This document shows, piece after piece, positions 24,463 to 33,551 of a stretch of DNA of 64,000 nt. The stretch comes from Actinomycetospora succinea (GTDB taxonomy: Bacteria > Actinomycetota > Actinomycetes > Mycobacteriales > Pseudonocardiaceae): the NCBI RefSeq assembly GCF_004363095.1, contig NZ_SNYO01000007.1, forward strand, positions 186,001 through 250,000, written 5' to 3'. The stretch's first letter is position 1. Each line of letters opens with the position of its first letter. The position numbers and the translations under genes were made by a program. The notes beneath the pieces were generated by a model. That model did not search any database, was not told the origin of the DNA, and saw only the letters and a list, made by a program, of their open reading frames with translations.

Positions 24463-25146
24463 ATGGCCGAGCCGGTGGTGGCCCCGGGCCGTCCTCGCGG
24501 CGGTCGGCGCGACGAGATCCTCGCGACGTTCACCCGCCACGTCGCCGAGCGCGGCTACGACCGCGCCAACTTCGGCGACGTCGCCGCCGAGCTCGGGATG
24601 AGCAAGGGCACGATCGTCCACCACTTCGGCACCAAGGACCGGATGCTCGCCGAGGTCCAGGAGCGCTACATGGGCCGCCGCCTCGACGAGGCCCACGCGT
24701 TCCTCGCCCGGCTCCCGGCGCCCGAGCAGCGGATCGCCGCCTTCGTCCACGCCGGGGTCCGCTACTCCACGCTCGAGCCCGCCACGACCGTCGCGTTCCA
24801 GCGGGAGGTCGTGCGCCTCACCGACGAGCCGGGGATGGAGACCGCGCGGGGCCAGCGCGACGCGTACCGGGACCTCGTCGTCGCGGCGCTGCGCGAGGGC
24901 GAGGAGGCCGGGGTGTTCGTGCCGGGCGACGCGCGGCTGCGCAGCCTGCAGATGTTCGGCTCGCTGCACTGGATGTGGACGTGGTTCGACCCGCAGGGCC
25001 GGATGCCGCCCGAGGACGTCGCCGCCGAGTTCTGCCGGACGCTGCTGCGCGGTCTCGGGGTGCCCGACGACCTGGGTGCCGTTGCGGCCGACCCGCAGGG
25101 CCCGGTGGCCCGCTGCGTCGCCGAGGTGTGCGCTCCGCGCTCGTGA
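24463..25146 (+). CDS. TetR-family repressor of the acyl-CoA operon
   Basis: A 227-residue TetR protein with helix-turn-helix FGDVAAELGMSKGTIVHHFGTKDRML (recognition helix KGTIVHHFG) and an all-helical ligand domain. ATG at 24463 follows AAGGGGG. It is divergent from the catabolic operon with one clear operator between them. The ligand is likely a CoA ester of the pathway, as for FadR- and KstR-like TetR proteins, but this is inference. The stop codon is inside the GTGAG arm of a hairpin terminator. Confidence 0.92.
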   Translation: MAEPVVAPGRPRGGRRDEILATFTRHVAERGYDRANFGDVAAELGMSKGTIVHHFGTKDRMLAEVQERYMGRRLDEAHAFLARLPAPEQRIAAFVHAGVRYSTLEPATTVAFQREVVRLTDEPGMETARGQRDAYRDLVVAALREGEEAGVFVPGDARLRSLQMFGSLHWMWTWFDPQGRMPPEDVAAEFCRTLLRGLGVPDDLGAVAADPQGPVARCVAEVCAPRS

Positions 25147-25182
25147 GCAGTGTGGACGGTTATCGCCGTCCACACTGCTCAC
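25143..25182. terminator. Perfect 17-bp hairpin after tetR
   Basis: GTGAGCAGTGTGGACGG (25143-25159) and its exact complement (25166-25182) enclose TTATCG. The left arm includes the tetR stop codon and the right arm ends eight bases before the stop of the convergent DUF6069-like gene. It fits a bidirectional terminator. Confidence 0.8.
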
Positions 25183-25189
25183 CTGCGCG

Positions 25190-25600
25190 TCAGCGCACCC
25201 GGGTGAACGCGGGGATGACGACAGCGGCGACGGCCAGGTGGGCGATCATCAGGCCAATGCGCGTCGACGCGGTCGCCTCGACGAGGCCGATCGGGGTCAT
25301 CGAGACGGCGAGGACGCCGACGGCGAGGTAGGTCCACGCGGTGCGGCCCCAGGTGGCGACCCGCTCGAGGACGGCGAGCAGCGCCTAGGCGAGCAGCGCG
25401 GTGATGATCGTGGTGCCGACGGCGGCGGGGATGTCGACGCGGGCGGTGCCCAAGGAGTCGGTGATCCAGTAGTCGGCGCCGAGCAGCGCGCCGACGCTCC
25501 AGCCGGCGAGCGCCGCCGCGCCGGCCCCGACGACGGCGAGGCCGCGGGTCTTCGCGCGGGACGAGGTGGCGATGGCGGCGGGGGCGGTGATGACGGACAT
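25190..25600 (-). pseudogene. DUF6069-like membrane protein broken by an amber codon
   Basis: The frame from ATG 25600 encodes 71 residues (TRGLAVVGAGAAALAGWSVG...ITALLA), then a TAG at 25387-25385. The same frame then continues for another 64 codons as ALLAVLERVATWGRTAWTYL...VVIPAFTRVR to a normal stop at 25190. The two parts together look like one four-segment actinobacterial DUF6069-type protein. A Trp codon (TGG) changed to TAG would explain the break. GAGGTCACC precedes the start. Loss may be recent because nothing else is damaged. The short product alone has two membrane segments. Confidence 0.75.
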
Positions 25601-25688
25601 GGTGACCTCCGGGGCGGGGTGTCAGCGGGTTTCTCTGCCCCCAGGTCGAACGGCGGTCACCGCTTTCGACACGCTCCCGGAAAATCTT

Positions 25689-26138
25689 CTACTCGGGTCC
25701 GCCGATGTCTTCCAGCCAGGCCTCGGGGTGGTCGGCGGCGAAGCGCTGCATGAGCGCCGCGCAGTCCGGGTCGTCGAGCACCGCGACCTCGACGCCCAGG
25801 TCCGCGAGCCACGCGTGCTGCCCGCCGAAGTTCTCCGCCTCGCCGACGACCAGGCGCGGGATGCGGAACTGGCGGATCAGCCCCGCGCAGAACCAGCACG
25901 GCGAGAGCGTCGTGACCATCGTCGTTTCGCGATAGTGGGGCCGGCGCCCGGCGGCGCGGAACGCGGCGGTCTCGCCGTGGGTGGCGGGGTCGCCGTCCTG
26001 GATGCGGCGGTTGTGGCCGCGTCCGAGGACCGCTCCGTCGGCGCCGAACAGCGCCGCGCCGACCGGGACACCGCCCGCCGCGGCCCCGGTCCGGGCCTCC
26101 TCGAGGGCGACAGCGAGCATGGCGGCGGGAGTCAGCAC
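25689..26138 (-). CDS. Cytosine/nucleoside deaminase (yeast Fcy1-like)
   Basis: The roughly 149-residue CDA-fold enzyme has zinc motifs HGETAAF (HxE) and SPCWFCAG (PCxxC). The C-terminus (PRLVVGEAENFGGQHAWLADLGVEV and HPEAWLEDIGG, shown here in pieces) closely follows the yeast cytosine deaminase pattern. It should convert cytosine to uracil or act on a related base. The start may be GTG at 26138 or ATG at 26120; I prefer the longer one because it keeps the first helix whole. It is divergent from the DNA glycosylase gene. Confidence 0.85.
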   Translation of the reverse strand: MLTPAAMLAVALEEARTGAAAGGVPVGAALFGADGAVLGRGHNRRIQDGDPATHGETAAFRAAGRRPHYRETTMVTTLSPCWFCAGLIRQFRIPRLVVGEAENFGGQHAWLADLGVEVAVLDDPDCAALMQRFAADHPEAWLEDIGGPE

Positions 26139-26172
26139 GCCGCGCACGCTGCCACGACGCAGAATGGATCGC

Positions 26173-27045
26173 GTGCCCGAGCTGCCCGAGGTCGAGAACG
26201 CGCGCCAGGTCGTCGAGAAGGCGCTCGACCGGGTGATCGCGAGCGTCGACGACACCGACGAGTACGTGTGCCGCCCGCACGCCCCCGGCGAGATCGACCG
26301 GGCCCTCAAGGGCGGGCGCCTCACCGCAGCGCACCGGCGCGGCAAGACGATGTGGTGCGACACGGTCACCGCCGACGGAGCCGCCGGCCCGCACCTGGGC
26401 ATCCACCTCGGGATGGGCGGGCGCATCTTCGTCACCGGACCGACGGGCGACGAGGACTCCAGCCTCTACGCCGGCGGCGACCCGCACGTCGGCGGCATGC
26501 CGAAGAAGCCCGGCGAGCGGCCCGACAAGCATCCCAAGAATAAGGCGGAGTGGGACCGCTTCCGCATGACGTTCGACGACGGCGGCGAGCTGCGCCTGTT
26601 CGACAAGCGCCGTCTCGGGCGCGTGCACCTCGAGCCCGACGTCGACGCGCTCGGCCCGGACGCCGCCGAGATCACGAGGGACGAGTTCCGGGCGCGCGTC
26701 GGGAAGGGGATCGTGGCGATCAAGGCGAAGCTGCTCGACCAGTCGGTGCTCGCCGGCGTCGGCAACCTGCTCGCCGACGAGACGCTGTGGGAGGCGAAGC
26801 TCTCGCCGTCGCGCCCCGCGGGTGAGCTGTCCACGAAGGAGCTCGACGCCCTGCGCACCACCCTGCGCAAGGCCACCCGCGACGCCATCAAGCGCGGCGG
26901 GGTGCACACCGGCGAGGTCATCGCGCACCGCGCGAAGGACGAGACGTGCCCGCGCTGCGGGGCGCCGATGGAGCGCGGCACGGTCGGCGGCCGGACGACG
27001 TGGTGGTGCTCGGTGGAGCAGGCCGCCGAAGGACGTACCGACTGA
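26173..27045 (+). CDS. Fpg/Nei-family DNA glycosylase
   Basis: The 290-residue base-excision enzyme starts with PELPEVENAR, so the GTG at 26173 must be the start to place the catalytic proline at position 2 after Met removal. Other parts are HRRGKTMWCD (the lysine loop), LGIHLGMGGRI, the helix-two-turn-helix region LLDQSVLAGVGNLLADETLWEAKL (split: LLDQSVLAGVGN, LADETLWEAKL) and a C-terminal zinc-finger-like end CPRCGAPMERGTVGGRTTWW. The finger has three of four cysteines: the last pair reads CSVE instead of CxxC. Its preferred lesion (8-oxoG or oxidised pyrimidine) cannot be told. Confidence 0.9.
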   Translation: MPELPEVENARQVVEKALDRVIASVDDTDEYVCRPHAPGEIDRALKGGRLTAAHRRGKTMWCDTVTADGAAGPHLGIHLGMGGRIFVTGPTGDEDSSLYAGGDPHVGGMPKKPGERPDKHPKNKAEWDRFRMTFDDGGELRLFDKRRLGRVHLEPDVDALGPDAAEITRDEFRARVGKGIVAIKAKLLDQSVLAGVGNLLADETLWEAKLSPSRPAGELSTKELDALRTTLRKATRDAIKRGGVHTGEVIAHRAKDETCPRCGAPMERGTVGGRTTWWCSVEQAAEGRTD

Positions 27046-27105
27046 GACCGATCAGCCCCGGGTAACAGTCCGACCGGAACAACGACGTTTCGGAGAGGAC
27101 GGCGA

Positions 27106-28461
27106 ATGGCGCGCGAACGCAGCGACGAGCCCGAGAACGCGGTACTGCGGGAGGTGTGGCGCGACGTCCTGCGCCGTGACCCCCACCAGGAGTTCTTCCA
27201 CGCCGACGTCCGCGCGGCGCTGCGCAGCATCGGGCCGGTGCTGGTCGAGCACCCCGAGTACACCGACGTCGTCGGGCGGCTCTGCGAGCCCGAGCGGGTC
27301 ATCGTCTTCCGGGTGCCGTGGGTCGACGACGCCGGGACCGTGCGGGTCAACCGCGGCTTCCGCGTCCAGTTCAACTCGGCGCTCGGCCCGTACAAGGGCG
27401 GCCTGCGGTTCGCGCCGACGGTCGACCTCGACGTCATCAAGTTCCTCGGTTTCGAGCAGGTGTTCAAGAACGCCCTGACCGGCCAGGACATCGGCGGCGG
27501 CAAGGGCGGCGCGGACGTCGACCCGAAGACGCTCTCGACGGGCGAGCTCATGCGGTTCTGCCAGTCGTTCGCCACCGAGCTGGCCAGCCACGTCGGCGCG
27601 GCCGTGGACGTGCCCGCCGGCGACATGGGCGTCGGGTCCCGCGAGATCGGCTGGATCTACGGCCAGTACCAGCGCCTCATCGGCTACCACGAGCCCGGCG
27701 CGTTCACCGGCAAGCCGGCGGTGCTGGGCGGCTCGGCGCTGCGGCCCGAGGCCACCGGGTTCGGCACCGTCTACTTCACCCAGCGGATGCTCGCCGAGCA
27801 GGGCCGCGACCTCGACGGCGCCCGCGTCGTCGTCTCCGGCAGCGGCAACGTCGCCCTCTTCGCGATGGACAAGGTGATCGCCTCGGGCGGCACGGTCGTC
27901 GGCTGCTCCGACTCGAAGGGGTCGGTCTCCGAGCCCGACGGCATCGACGTCGACCTCCTGCGCGAGATCAAGGGCCAGCGCGGCTCCGTCGCCGACTACG
28001 CCGAGAAGCGCTCGACCGCGACGACCTCGGACGGCTCGGCGTTCACCCTGGACTGCGACGTCGCGCTGCCCTGCGCGACGCAGAACGAGATCGGCCCGGA
28101 GGAGGCCCGCGCGCTCGTCGAGAACGGGTGCTGGGCGGTCGCCGAGGGCGCGAACGGCCCGGTCACCCCGGAGGCGCGCGAGGTCCTGCGCGAGGCCGGC
28201 GTCGTGTTCGGGCCGGGCAAGGCGGCCAACTCGGGCGGCGTCGCCGTGTCCGCGCTGGAGATGCAGCAGAACGCCGGGCGCGAGCGCTGGAGCGGCGAGG
28301 ACGTCGACGAGCGTCTCCAGACGATCATGAGCGACGCCTTCGACCGGGTCCGCGACGCCGCCGACCGCTACCACGGCGACCCCGCCGATCTCGAGAACGG
28401 CGCGAACGCCGCGGGCTTCCTGCGCGTCGCGGAGGCGATGACGAGCCTGGGCGTGGTGTAG
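27106..28461 (+). CDS. gdhA: NADP-specific glutamate dehydrogenase
   Basis: This 451-residue hexameric-type GDH interconverts 2-oxoglutarate plus ammonia and glutamate. It shows GPYKGGLRFAPTVDLDVIKF, the catalytic KGGADVDPK region, PAGDMGVGSREIGWIYGQY, the nucleotide-binding VVSGSGNVALFAMDK and CATQNEIG. Length and motifs match the NADP-dependent 450-residue class. ATG at 27106 has GAGAGGA upstream. The 60-base gap after the glycosylase and the following 23-base gap suggest it may share a transcript with the downstream ligase, though functions differ. Confidence 0.95.
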   Translation: MARERSDEPENAVLREVWRDVLRRDPHQEFFHADVRAALRSIGPVLVEHPEYTDVVGRLCEPERVIVFRVPWVDDAGTVRVNRGFRVQFNSALGPYKGGLRFAPTVDLDVIKFLGFEQVFKNALTGQDIGGGKGGADVDPKTLSTGELMRFCQSFATELASHVGAAVDVPAGDMGVGSREIGWIYGQYQRLIGYHEPGAFTGKPAVLGGSALRPEATGFGTVYFTQRMLAEQGRDLDGARVVVSGSGNVALFAMDKVIASGGTVVGCSDSKGSVSEPDGIDVDLLREIKGQRGSVADYAEKRSTATTSDGSAFTLDCDVALPCATQNEIGPEEARALVENGCWAVAEGANGPVTPEAREVLREAGVVFGPGKAANSGGVAVSALEMQQNAGRERWSGEDVDERLQTIMSDAFDRVRDAADRYHGDPADLENGANAAGFLRVAEAMTSLGVV

Positions 28462-28484
28462 CGGCATCGGGTAGACCTCCGGGC

Positions 28485-30032
28485 ATGTCCGTCACCCCGG
28501 CTCCCTTCAGCTTCGCCGAGCTCACGCCGACGGCGTTCCTGGACCGCGCCGCCCACGTCTTCGCGACCCGCGACGCGGTCGTCGACGGGGACGCGCGGTT
28601 CACCTACGCCGAGTTCGGCGCGCGGTCACGGCGCCTCGCGGGGGCGCTGCACGAGCTGGGCATCGAGCCCGGCGACCGCGTGGCGGCGCTCGCGAGCAAC
28701 AGCCACGTCATGCTCGAGTGCCACCACGGCGTGCCCTACGCCGGCGCGGTGCTCGTGCCGCTCAACACCCGGCTCTCGGTCGACGAGATCGTCCACATCG
28801 TCGAGCACTCCGGGGCGAAGCTGCTGATCGCGACCCGCGAGCTGGTGGCGAACGCGCGGGCCGTGGCGGAGCGGACCGGTGTCCAGCTCGTCGAGGAGGG
28901 CGAGCGCTACGAGGGCCTCGTCGCCGACTCCCCGGAGCGCGTCGTCCCCGTCGCCGACGAGCGCGGCCTGCTCGCCATCAACTACACCTCGGGGACCACC
29001 GGGCGCCCGAAGGGCGTGATGTACCACCACCGCGGCGCCAACCTCCAGGCGCTCGCGATGGCGTTCCACATGCGCCTCCAGCCGGCCTCGCGCTACCTGT
29101 GGACCCTGCCGATGTTCCACTGCGACGGCTGGTGCTTCCCCTGGGCCGTCACCGCGGCGGGCGGGCTGCACGTCTGCCTGCGCACCATCGACGCCGAGGA
29201 GATCTGGCGGCTCATCCGCACCGAGGGGGTCACGCACTACTGCGCGGCGCCGACGGTGCTGACGATGATCGCCCACGCCGAGGCGGCCACGGAGGGGCCG
29301 GCGCCGGAGCGGGTGACGGTCGCGACCGGCGGCGCCCCGCCCTCGCCGACCCTGCTGGCGCGGATGGACGACCTCGGGATGTCGATCACGCACCTGTACG
29401 GCCTCACGGAGACCTACGGGCCGGCGGCGGTCAACGACTGGCACCCCGAGTGGGACGCCCTCGACGCCGACGAGCAGGCCCGGCTCAAGGCGCGCCAGGG
29501 CGTCGGCAACGTCGTCGCGCAGCGCCTGCGGGTGCTGTCGGAGGAGGACGGTTCCGACGTGCCGTGGGACGGCGAGACGCTCGGCGAGCTCGTGCTGCGC
29601 GGCAACGACGTCATGCTCGGCTACTACCGCGACCCGGAGGCGACCGCGGAGGTGGACGCCGACGGGTGGTTCCGCACCGGCGACCTCGGCGTCATCCACC
29701 CCGACGGCTACGTGGAGATCCGCGACAGGAGCAAAGACGTGATCATCTCCGGCGGCGAGAACATCGCGTCGGTCGAGGTCGAGCGGGTCCTCGACAGCCA
29801 CCCCGCGGTGATCGAGTCCGCGGTCGTCGGCGCGCCCGACGAGCAGTGGGGCGAGATCCCGATCGCGTTCGTGACGGTCTCGCAGGACGTCGAGCCCGAC
29901 GAGCTCGTGGAGCACGTCCGCGCCCACCTCGCCCGGTTCAAGGCGCCGAAGCGCATCGTCTTCGGCGAGCTCCCGAAGACCTCGACCGGGAAGATCCAGA
30001 AGAACGTGCTGCGGTCTCGGTCGGAGTCCTGA
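28485..30032 (+). CDS. Acyl-CoA synthetase (AMP-forming)
   Basis: A 515-residue ANL-superfamily acid:CoA ligase. Motifs: INYTSGTTGRPKGVMYHHRG near residue 165, LYGLTETYGP near 305, WFRTGDLGVIHPDGYVEIRD, KDVIISGGENIASVEVE and the catalytic lysine in LPKTSTGKIQKN. The conserved WTLPMFHCDGWCFPWAV segment is typical of the medium-chain/FadD DMSP-ligase-like subgroup. The substrate is unknown. The ATG lies 23 bases after gdhA. Terminator and regulator are not apparent. Confidence 0.92.
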   Translation: MSVTPAPFSFAELTPTAFLDRAAHVFATRDAVVDGDARFTYAEFGARSRRLAGALHELGIEPGDRVAALASNSHVMLECHHGVPYAGAVLVPLNTRLSVDEIVHIVEHSGAKLLIATRELVANARAVAERTGVQLVEEGERYEGLVADSPERVVPVADERGLLAINYTSGTTGRPKGVMYHHRGANLQALAMAFHMRLQPASRYLWTLPMFHCDGWCFPWAVTAAGGLHVCLRTIDAEEIWRLIRTEGVTHYCAAPTVLTMIAHAEAATEGPAPERVTVATGGAPPSPTLLARMDDLGMSITHLYGLTETYGPAAVNDWHPEWDALDADEQARLKARQGVGNVVAQRLRVLSEEDGSDVPWDGETLGELVLRGNDVMLGYYRDPEATAEVDADGWFRTGDLGVIHPDGYVEIRDRSKDVIISGGENIASVEVERVLDSHPAVIESAVVGAPDEQWGEIPIAFVTVSQDVEPDELVEHVRAHLARFKAPKRIVFGELPKTSTGKIQKNVLRSRSES

Positions 30033-30057
30033 CGATCACGGCGCCTACCGTGGCGGC

Positions 30058-31989
30058 GTGACCCCGCTGCCCTACGGCTCCTGGCCGACCCCGATCACGT
30101 CCGAGCGCGTCGTCGCCGCCGCGGTGCGCCTCGACGACGTCCGGCCCGACGGGGTCGGCGGCGTCGTCTGGGGCGAGGGCCGCGCGGCGGAGGGCGGGCG
30201 CACGCAGCTGGTCCGCCGGGACGCCGAGGGCACGGTCACCGACCTGCTGGGCGACGGCGCCAACGCCCGCACCGCGGTGCACGAGTACGGCGGCGGCGCG
30301 TGGTGGGTCCATCAGGGCGTGGTCTTCTACGTGGACTGGGCCGACCAGCGCCTGCGTCGTCTCGACGACGGCGAGGTCACCGTGCTCACCCCGGAGCCCG
30401 CCGCCCCGCGCGGCGACCGGTACGCCGACGGCGACGTCGCCCCGGACGGCAGCTGGCTCGTCTGCGTCCGCGAGCACCACCCGCGCGAGGGCGCGCCGGC
30501 CACCGAGGTGGTCAACGAGATCGTGCGCCTCGACGCGCGGGCGCCGGGCGAGCCCGAGGTGCTCGTGAGCGGCCCGGACTTCGTCGCCGCCCCGCGCCTG
30601 TCGCCGGACGCGTCCCGGCTGGCCTGGGTGTCGTGGGACCACCCGTCGATGCCGTGGGACGACACCGTCCTCACCGTCCGGGACCTCGCGACCGGCACCG
30701 AGACCGTCGTCGCGGGCGGGCCCGGTGAGTCGGTCGGCGAGCCGGTCTGGCAGGCCGACGGCTCCCTGCACTTCCTGTCCGACCGCACGGGCTGGTGGAA
30801 CCTCTACCGATGGGACGGCTCCGTCGAGCCGCTCGTCGTGATGGCCGCCGAGATCGGCCTGCCCGCCTGGCAGCTCGCCGGCGCGCGTCACGCCACCGTC
30901 GGTGACTCCGTGGTGTTCGCCCGCTCCTCCCAGGGCTTCGATGCGCTCGCCGTCCGCACCGCCGACGGCGCGGTCACGGAGCTCGACACCCCGTTCACCG
31001 CGATCCGGTCGGTGCGCGCGGACGGGGACGCCGTCGTCTGCGTCGCGGGCTCGCCGACCGCCGAGGCCGGGGTGCACCGCGTGACGCTCGACGGCACCGT
31101 CACCACGCTGCGCGAGGCCCGCGACCTCGGTCTCGACCCGGCGACGATCTCGGTCCCGGAGCCGATGACGTTCGCCTCGGTCGACGGGGAGGGAAGGGCC
31201 CGTGACGCGCACGCGCTGTACTACCCGCCGGCGGGAGAGGGGCCCGACGGCGAGCGCCCGCCGCTGCTCGTCGTCATCCACGGCGGCCCCACGGGGCAGG
31301 CCAGCCCGGTGCTCGCGCTGGGCTTGCAGTACTGGACGAGCCGGGGCTTCGGGGTGGTCGACGTCGACTACGGCGGCTCCACCGGCTACGGCCGCGCCTA
31401 CCGCGAGCAGCTGCAGGGCGCCTGGGGGATCGTCGACGTCGCCGACTGCCTGGCCGCGGCCCGCGCGCTCGCCGACGCCGGCCGCGTCGATCCCGAGCGG
31501 CTGGCCATCCGGGGCGGCTCGGCGGGCGGGTTCACGACGCTCGCCGCGCTCGCCCGCGACGACACCCCGTTCTCCGCGGGCGCCGACCACTTCGGTGTCG
31601 CCGACCTCGAGGCGCTGGCGGCCGACACCCACAAGTTCGAGTCGCGCTACCTCGACGGGCTCGTCGGCCCGTACCCGCAGGCCCGCGACGTCTACGTCGA
31701 GCGCTCGCCGATCACGCACGTCGAGCGCTTCGCGACGCCGCTGATCGTGCTGCAGGGCGACGAGGACGCGATCGTCCCGCCGAACCAGTCGGAGATGATC
31801 GTCGACGCGCTGCGTGCCCGGCGCGTGCCCGTCGCCTACCTGCTCTTCGCCGGCGAGCAGCACGGCTTCCGCAAGGCGGAGAACATCCGCCGCGCCCTCG
31901 ACGCCGAGCTCGCGTTCTACGCCGAGATGTTCGGGTTCGCGCTCCCGGCCGACGAGGGCATCGACCCCGTACCGATCGAGCGCGGATGA
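30058..31989 (+). CDS. S9-family prolyl-oligopeptidase-like serine peptidase
   Basis: The 643-residue enzyme has an N-terminal beta-propeller (repeated VxWGEG, SPDASRLAWVSWDHP, LHFLSDRTGWWNLYR) and a C-terminal alpha/beta hydrolase domain. The catalytic Ser is near residue 488 in RGGSAGGFTTL, Asp in LQGDEDAIVPPNQS and His in GEQHGFRKAEN. It resembles dipeptidyl-peptidase/acylaminoacyl-peptidase members. There is no signal peptide, so it is cytoplasmic. GTG at 30058 lies 25 bases after the ligase gene. Confidence 0.92.
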   Translation: MTPLPYGSWPTPITSERVVAAAVRLDDVRPDGVGGVVWGEGRAAEGGRTQLVRRDAEGTVTDLLGDGANARTAVHEYGGGAWWVHQGVVFYVDWADQRLRRLDDGEVTVLTPEPAAPRGDRYADGDVAPDGSWLVCVREHHPREGAPATEVVNEIVRLDARAPGEPEVLVSGPDFVAAPRLSPDASRLAWVSWDHPSMPWDDTVLTVRDLATGTETVVAGGPGESVGEPVWQADGSLHFLSDRTGWWNLYRWDGSVEPLVVMAAEIGLPAWQLAGARHATVGDSVVFARSSQGFDALAVRTADGAVTELDTPFTAIRSVRADGDAVVCVAGSPTAEAGVHRVTLDGTVTTLREARDLGLDPATISVPEPMTFASVDGEGRARDAHALYYPPAGEGPDGERPPLLVVIHGGPTGQASPVLALGLQYWTSRGFGVVDVDYGGSTGYGRAYREQLQGAWGIVDVADCLAAARALADAGRVDPERLAIRGGSAGGFTTLAALARDDTPFSAGADHFGVADLEALAADTHKFESRYLDGLVGPYPQARDVYVERSPITHVERFATPLIVLQGDEDAIVPPNQSEMIVDALRARRVPVAYLLFAGEQHGFRKAENIRRALDAELAFYAEMFGFALPADEGIDPVPIERG

Positions 31990-32062
31990 CCGGTGTCCGC
32001 TTCCGTCCCGGACGCCCGCCGTGCACAGTGAGGAGTGTCACTGCGCGTAAGGAGGGATCGCC

Positions 32063-32491
32063 ATGGCGACCTCACGACTGGGCCGCTTCTTCGGGCGTGG
32101 CCGTGACCAGCAGGCGGACGACACCGCACCGCCCGCCTACACCGGCGTCGGTGCGCCGCGCCCCTACGACCCGCCGCCGGGCGCGCCCGGGCACGGCATC
32201 GGCGGCTACGGCGCGTCCGCGCCGCGCCCGCCCGTCGGGGTCGTGACGCGGGCGCAGTACGACGAGGCCGTGCGCAAGCGGCGCGAGGCCGACCAGCACG
32301 TCGAGTGGTTCGAGCGGTTCGACGCGAAGCTCAGCGAGCAGATCCACCACGCCACCGAGGAGGGGCGGACCGACTACGTCCGCGAGCTGCTCTCCCGGCA
32401 GCGCGCGGTCCGCGCCCGCCTCGAGGAGGCCGAGATGCGGCGCAACCGGCTGCGCGACGTCGAGGAGCAGCTCGGGGTCGCGACCCGCTAG
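32063..32491 (+). CDS. Hypothetical protein with coiled-coil C-terminus
   Basis: The 142-residue protein has a low-complexity Pro/Gly/Ala-rich N-terminal half (about residues 20-60) and a charged helical C-terminal half likely to form a coiled coil (YDEAVRKRREADQHVEWFER, then LEEAEMRRNRLRDVEEQL). No catalytic motif is visible and I do not recognise the family. ATG at 32063 is preceded by AAGGAGGG. The stop shares CTAG with the convergent YbjQ-type gene. Confidence 0.75.
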   Translation: MATSRLGRFFGRGRDQQADDTAPPAYTGVGAPRPYDPPPGAPGHGIGGYGASAPRPPVGVVTRAQYDEAVRKRREADQHVEWFERFDAKLSEQIHHATEEGRTDYVRELLSRQRAVRARLEEAEMRRNRLRDVEEQLGVATR

Positions 32492-32877
32492 CGCTGGGTG
32501 TGCGGCACGACGTAGACGGCGGTGCCGTACGCGGCGATCTCGCTCGCGGTCTGGGCGATCTCGTTGCAGTCGAAGCGCAGCGCGAGGACCGCGTTGGCGC
32601 CGAACGCCATCGCCTCCTCCGAGAGCCGCCCGAGCGCCTCGTGCCGCGAGTCCGACAGCAGCTTCGAGAGGCCCTTGAGCTCGCCGCCGGCCATCGCCTT
32701 GAAGCCCGCGCCCATGGTCGAGAACATGTTCCGGCTACGGACGGTGAGACCGAAGACCTCGCCGTACACGCGGACGACCTCGTAGCCGGGGAGGTCGTTC
32801 ATGGTCGAGAGCAGGATCGGGTAGCGCTGGCCCTGGAACTGCCCCGGGTGCTGGCCGTGCTGCTGCGGCTGGTTCAC
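32488..32877 (-). CDS. YbjQ/UPF0145-family protein
   Basis: The 129-residue protein has the heavy-metal-binding-like YbjQ (DUF74) domain: LSTMNDLPGYEVVRVYGEVF, ARNMFSTM-like segment RSRNMFSTMGAGFKAM, GGELKGLSKLLSDSRHEALG and GANAVLALRFDCNEI. The family forms small pentamer-like rings of unknown function. A Gln/His/Pro-rich tail precedes the domain. GTG at 32877 is the start. Confidence 0.88.
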   Translation of the reverse strand: MNQPQQHGQHPGQFQGQRYPILLSTMNDLPGYEVVRVYGEVFGLTVRSRNMFSTMGAGFKAMAGGELKGLSKLLSDSRHEALGRLSEEAMAFGANAVLALRFDCNEIAQTASEIAAYGTAVYVVPHTQR

Positions 32878-32939
32878 AGGCGCGGAGCGTAGCGGCGGAC
32901 GGCGTAGCGCGGTGCGACTTCTCGGGGGCTTGTCGCCGG

Positions 32940-33518
32940 TCAGACAGGGTGCGCGTGCAGTGCCGCCCGGGTCATCGTGGTGAGGATGCCGGCGGCGACG
33001 TCCGCGCCGGTGTGCGTGGTGCTGCGCGGGGTCGAGTTCATCAGCCCGAACGCCGCGTGCGCCGCCACGCGGGCCGCCTCGTCACTGCCGGCGAGCCCGG
33101 CCCGGACGAGCGCGCCGACCCAGATCTCGACGTAGGCGCGCTGCAGGCCGCGCACCCGGCGGCGCGCGTCGTCGGGGAGGTTGGCGAGGTCGCGGTCCTG
33201 CACGGTGATCAGCTCGGGCTGGCGCAGCGCGAAGTCGGTGTGGAAAGCGATCAGCGCGTCGAGCAGGTCGACCGGGTCGGTGTGCTCGGCCGCGCGCTCC
33301 TGCCCGCCGGCCAGCAGGTGCTCGCTGATGCCGACCAGCATCTCGGCGAGCAGCCCCTCCTTGGACGGGAAGTGCCGGTACAGCGCCGGCCCGCTGACCC
33401 CGACGGCCGCGCCGATCCCGTCGATGGACACGCCGTGGAACCCGTGCCGGGCGAACAGGCGCGCGGCCTCGGTGAGGATCTGCTCGCGGCGGGACGTGGT
33501 GACCGGCACCCTCGGCAC
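32940..33518 (-). CDS. TetR-family regulator of the leucine-type carboxylase operon
   Basis: The 192-residue regulator has the helix-turn-helix VSIDGIGAAVGVSGPALYRHFPSKEGLL and a helical ligand domain. It is divergent from a carboxyltransferase / biotin carboxylase / acyl-CoA dehydrogenase operon. The same arrangement surrounds the mycobacterial Rv2506-accD1-accA1-fadE19 leucine cluster, so control by a branched acyl-CoA is likely. Two GTG starts are possible (33518 or 33509). The upstream gap contains repeated TAACGTGA and an inverted repeat. Confidence 0.9.
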   Translation of the reverse strand: MPRVPVTTSRREQILTEAARLFARHGFHGVSIDGIGAAVGVSGPALYRHFPSKEGLLAEMLVGISEHLLAGGQERAAEHTDPVDLLDALIAFHTDFALRQPELITVQDRDLANLPDDARRRVRGLQRAYVEIWVGALVRAGLAGSDEAARVAAHAAFGLMNSTPRSTTHTGADVAAGILTTMTRAALHAHPV

Positions 33519-33551
33519 ACTAGCGCCTCTTGCCAGGCGACGTGAACGGTC

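Noticed and set aside
25385-25387. Stop-codon readthrough or pyrrolysine at TAG in the DUF6069-like gene
   Set aside because: No supporting genes or context are present, and this is a small non-conserved membrane protein. A nonsense mutation is far more likely.
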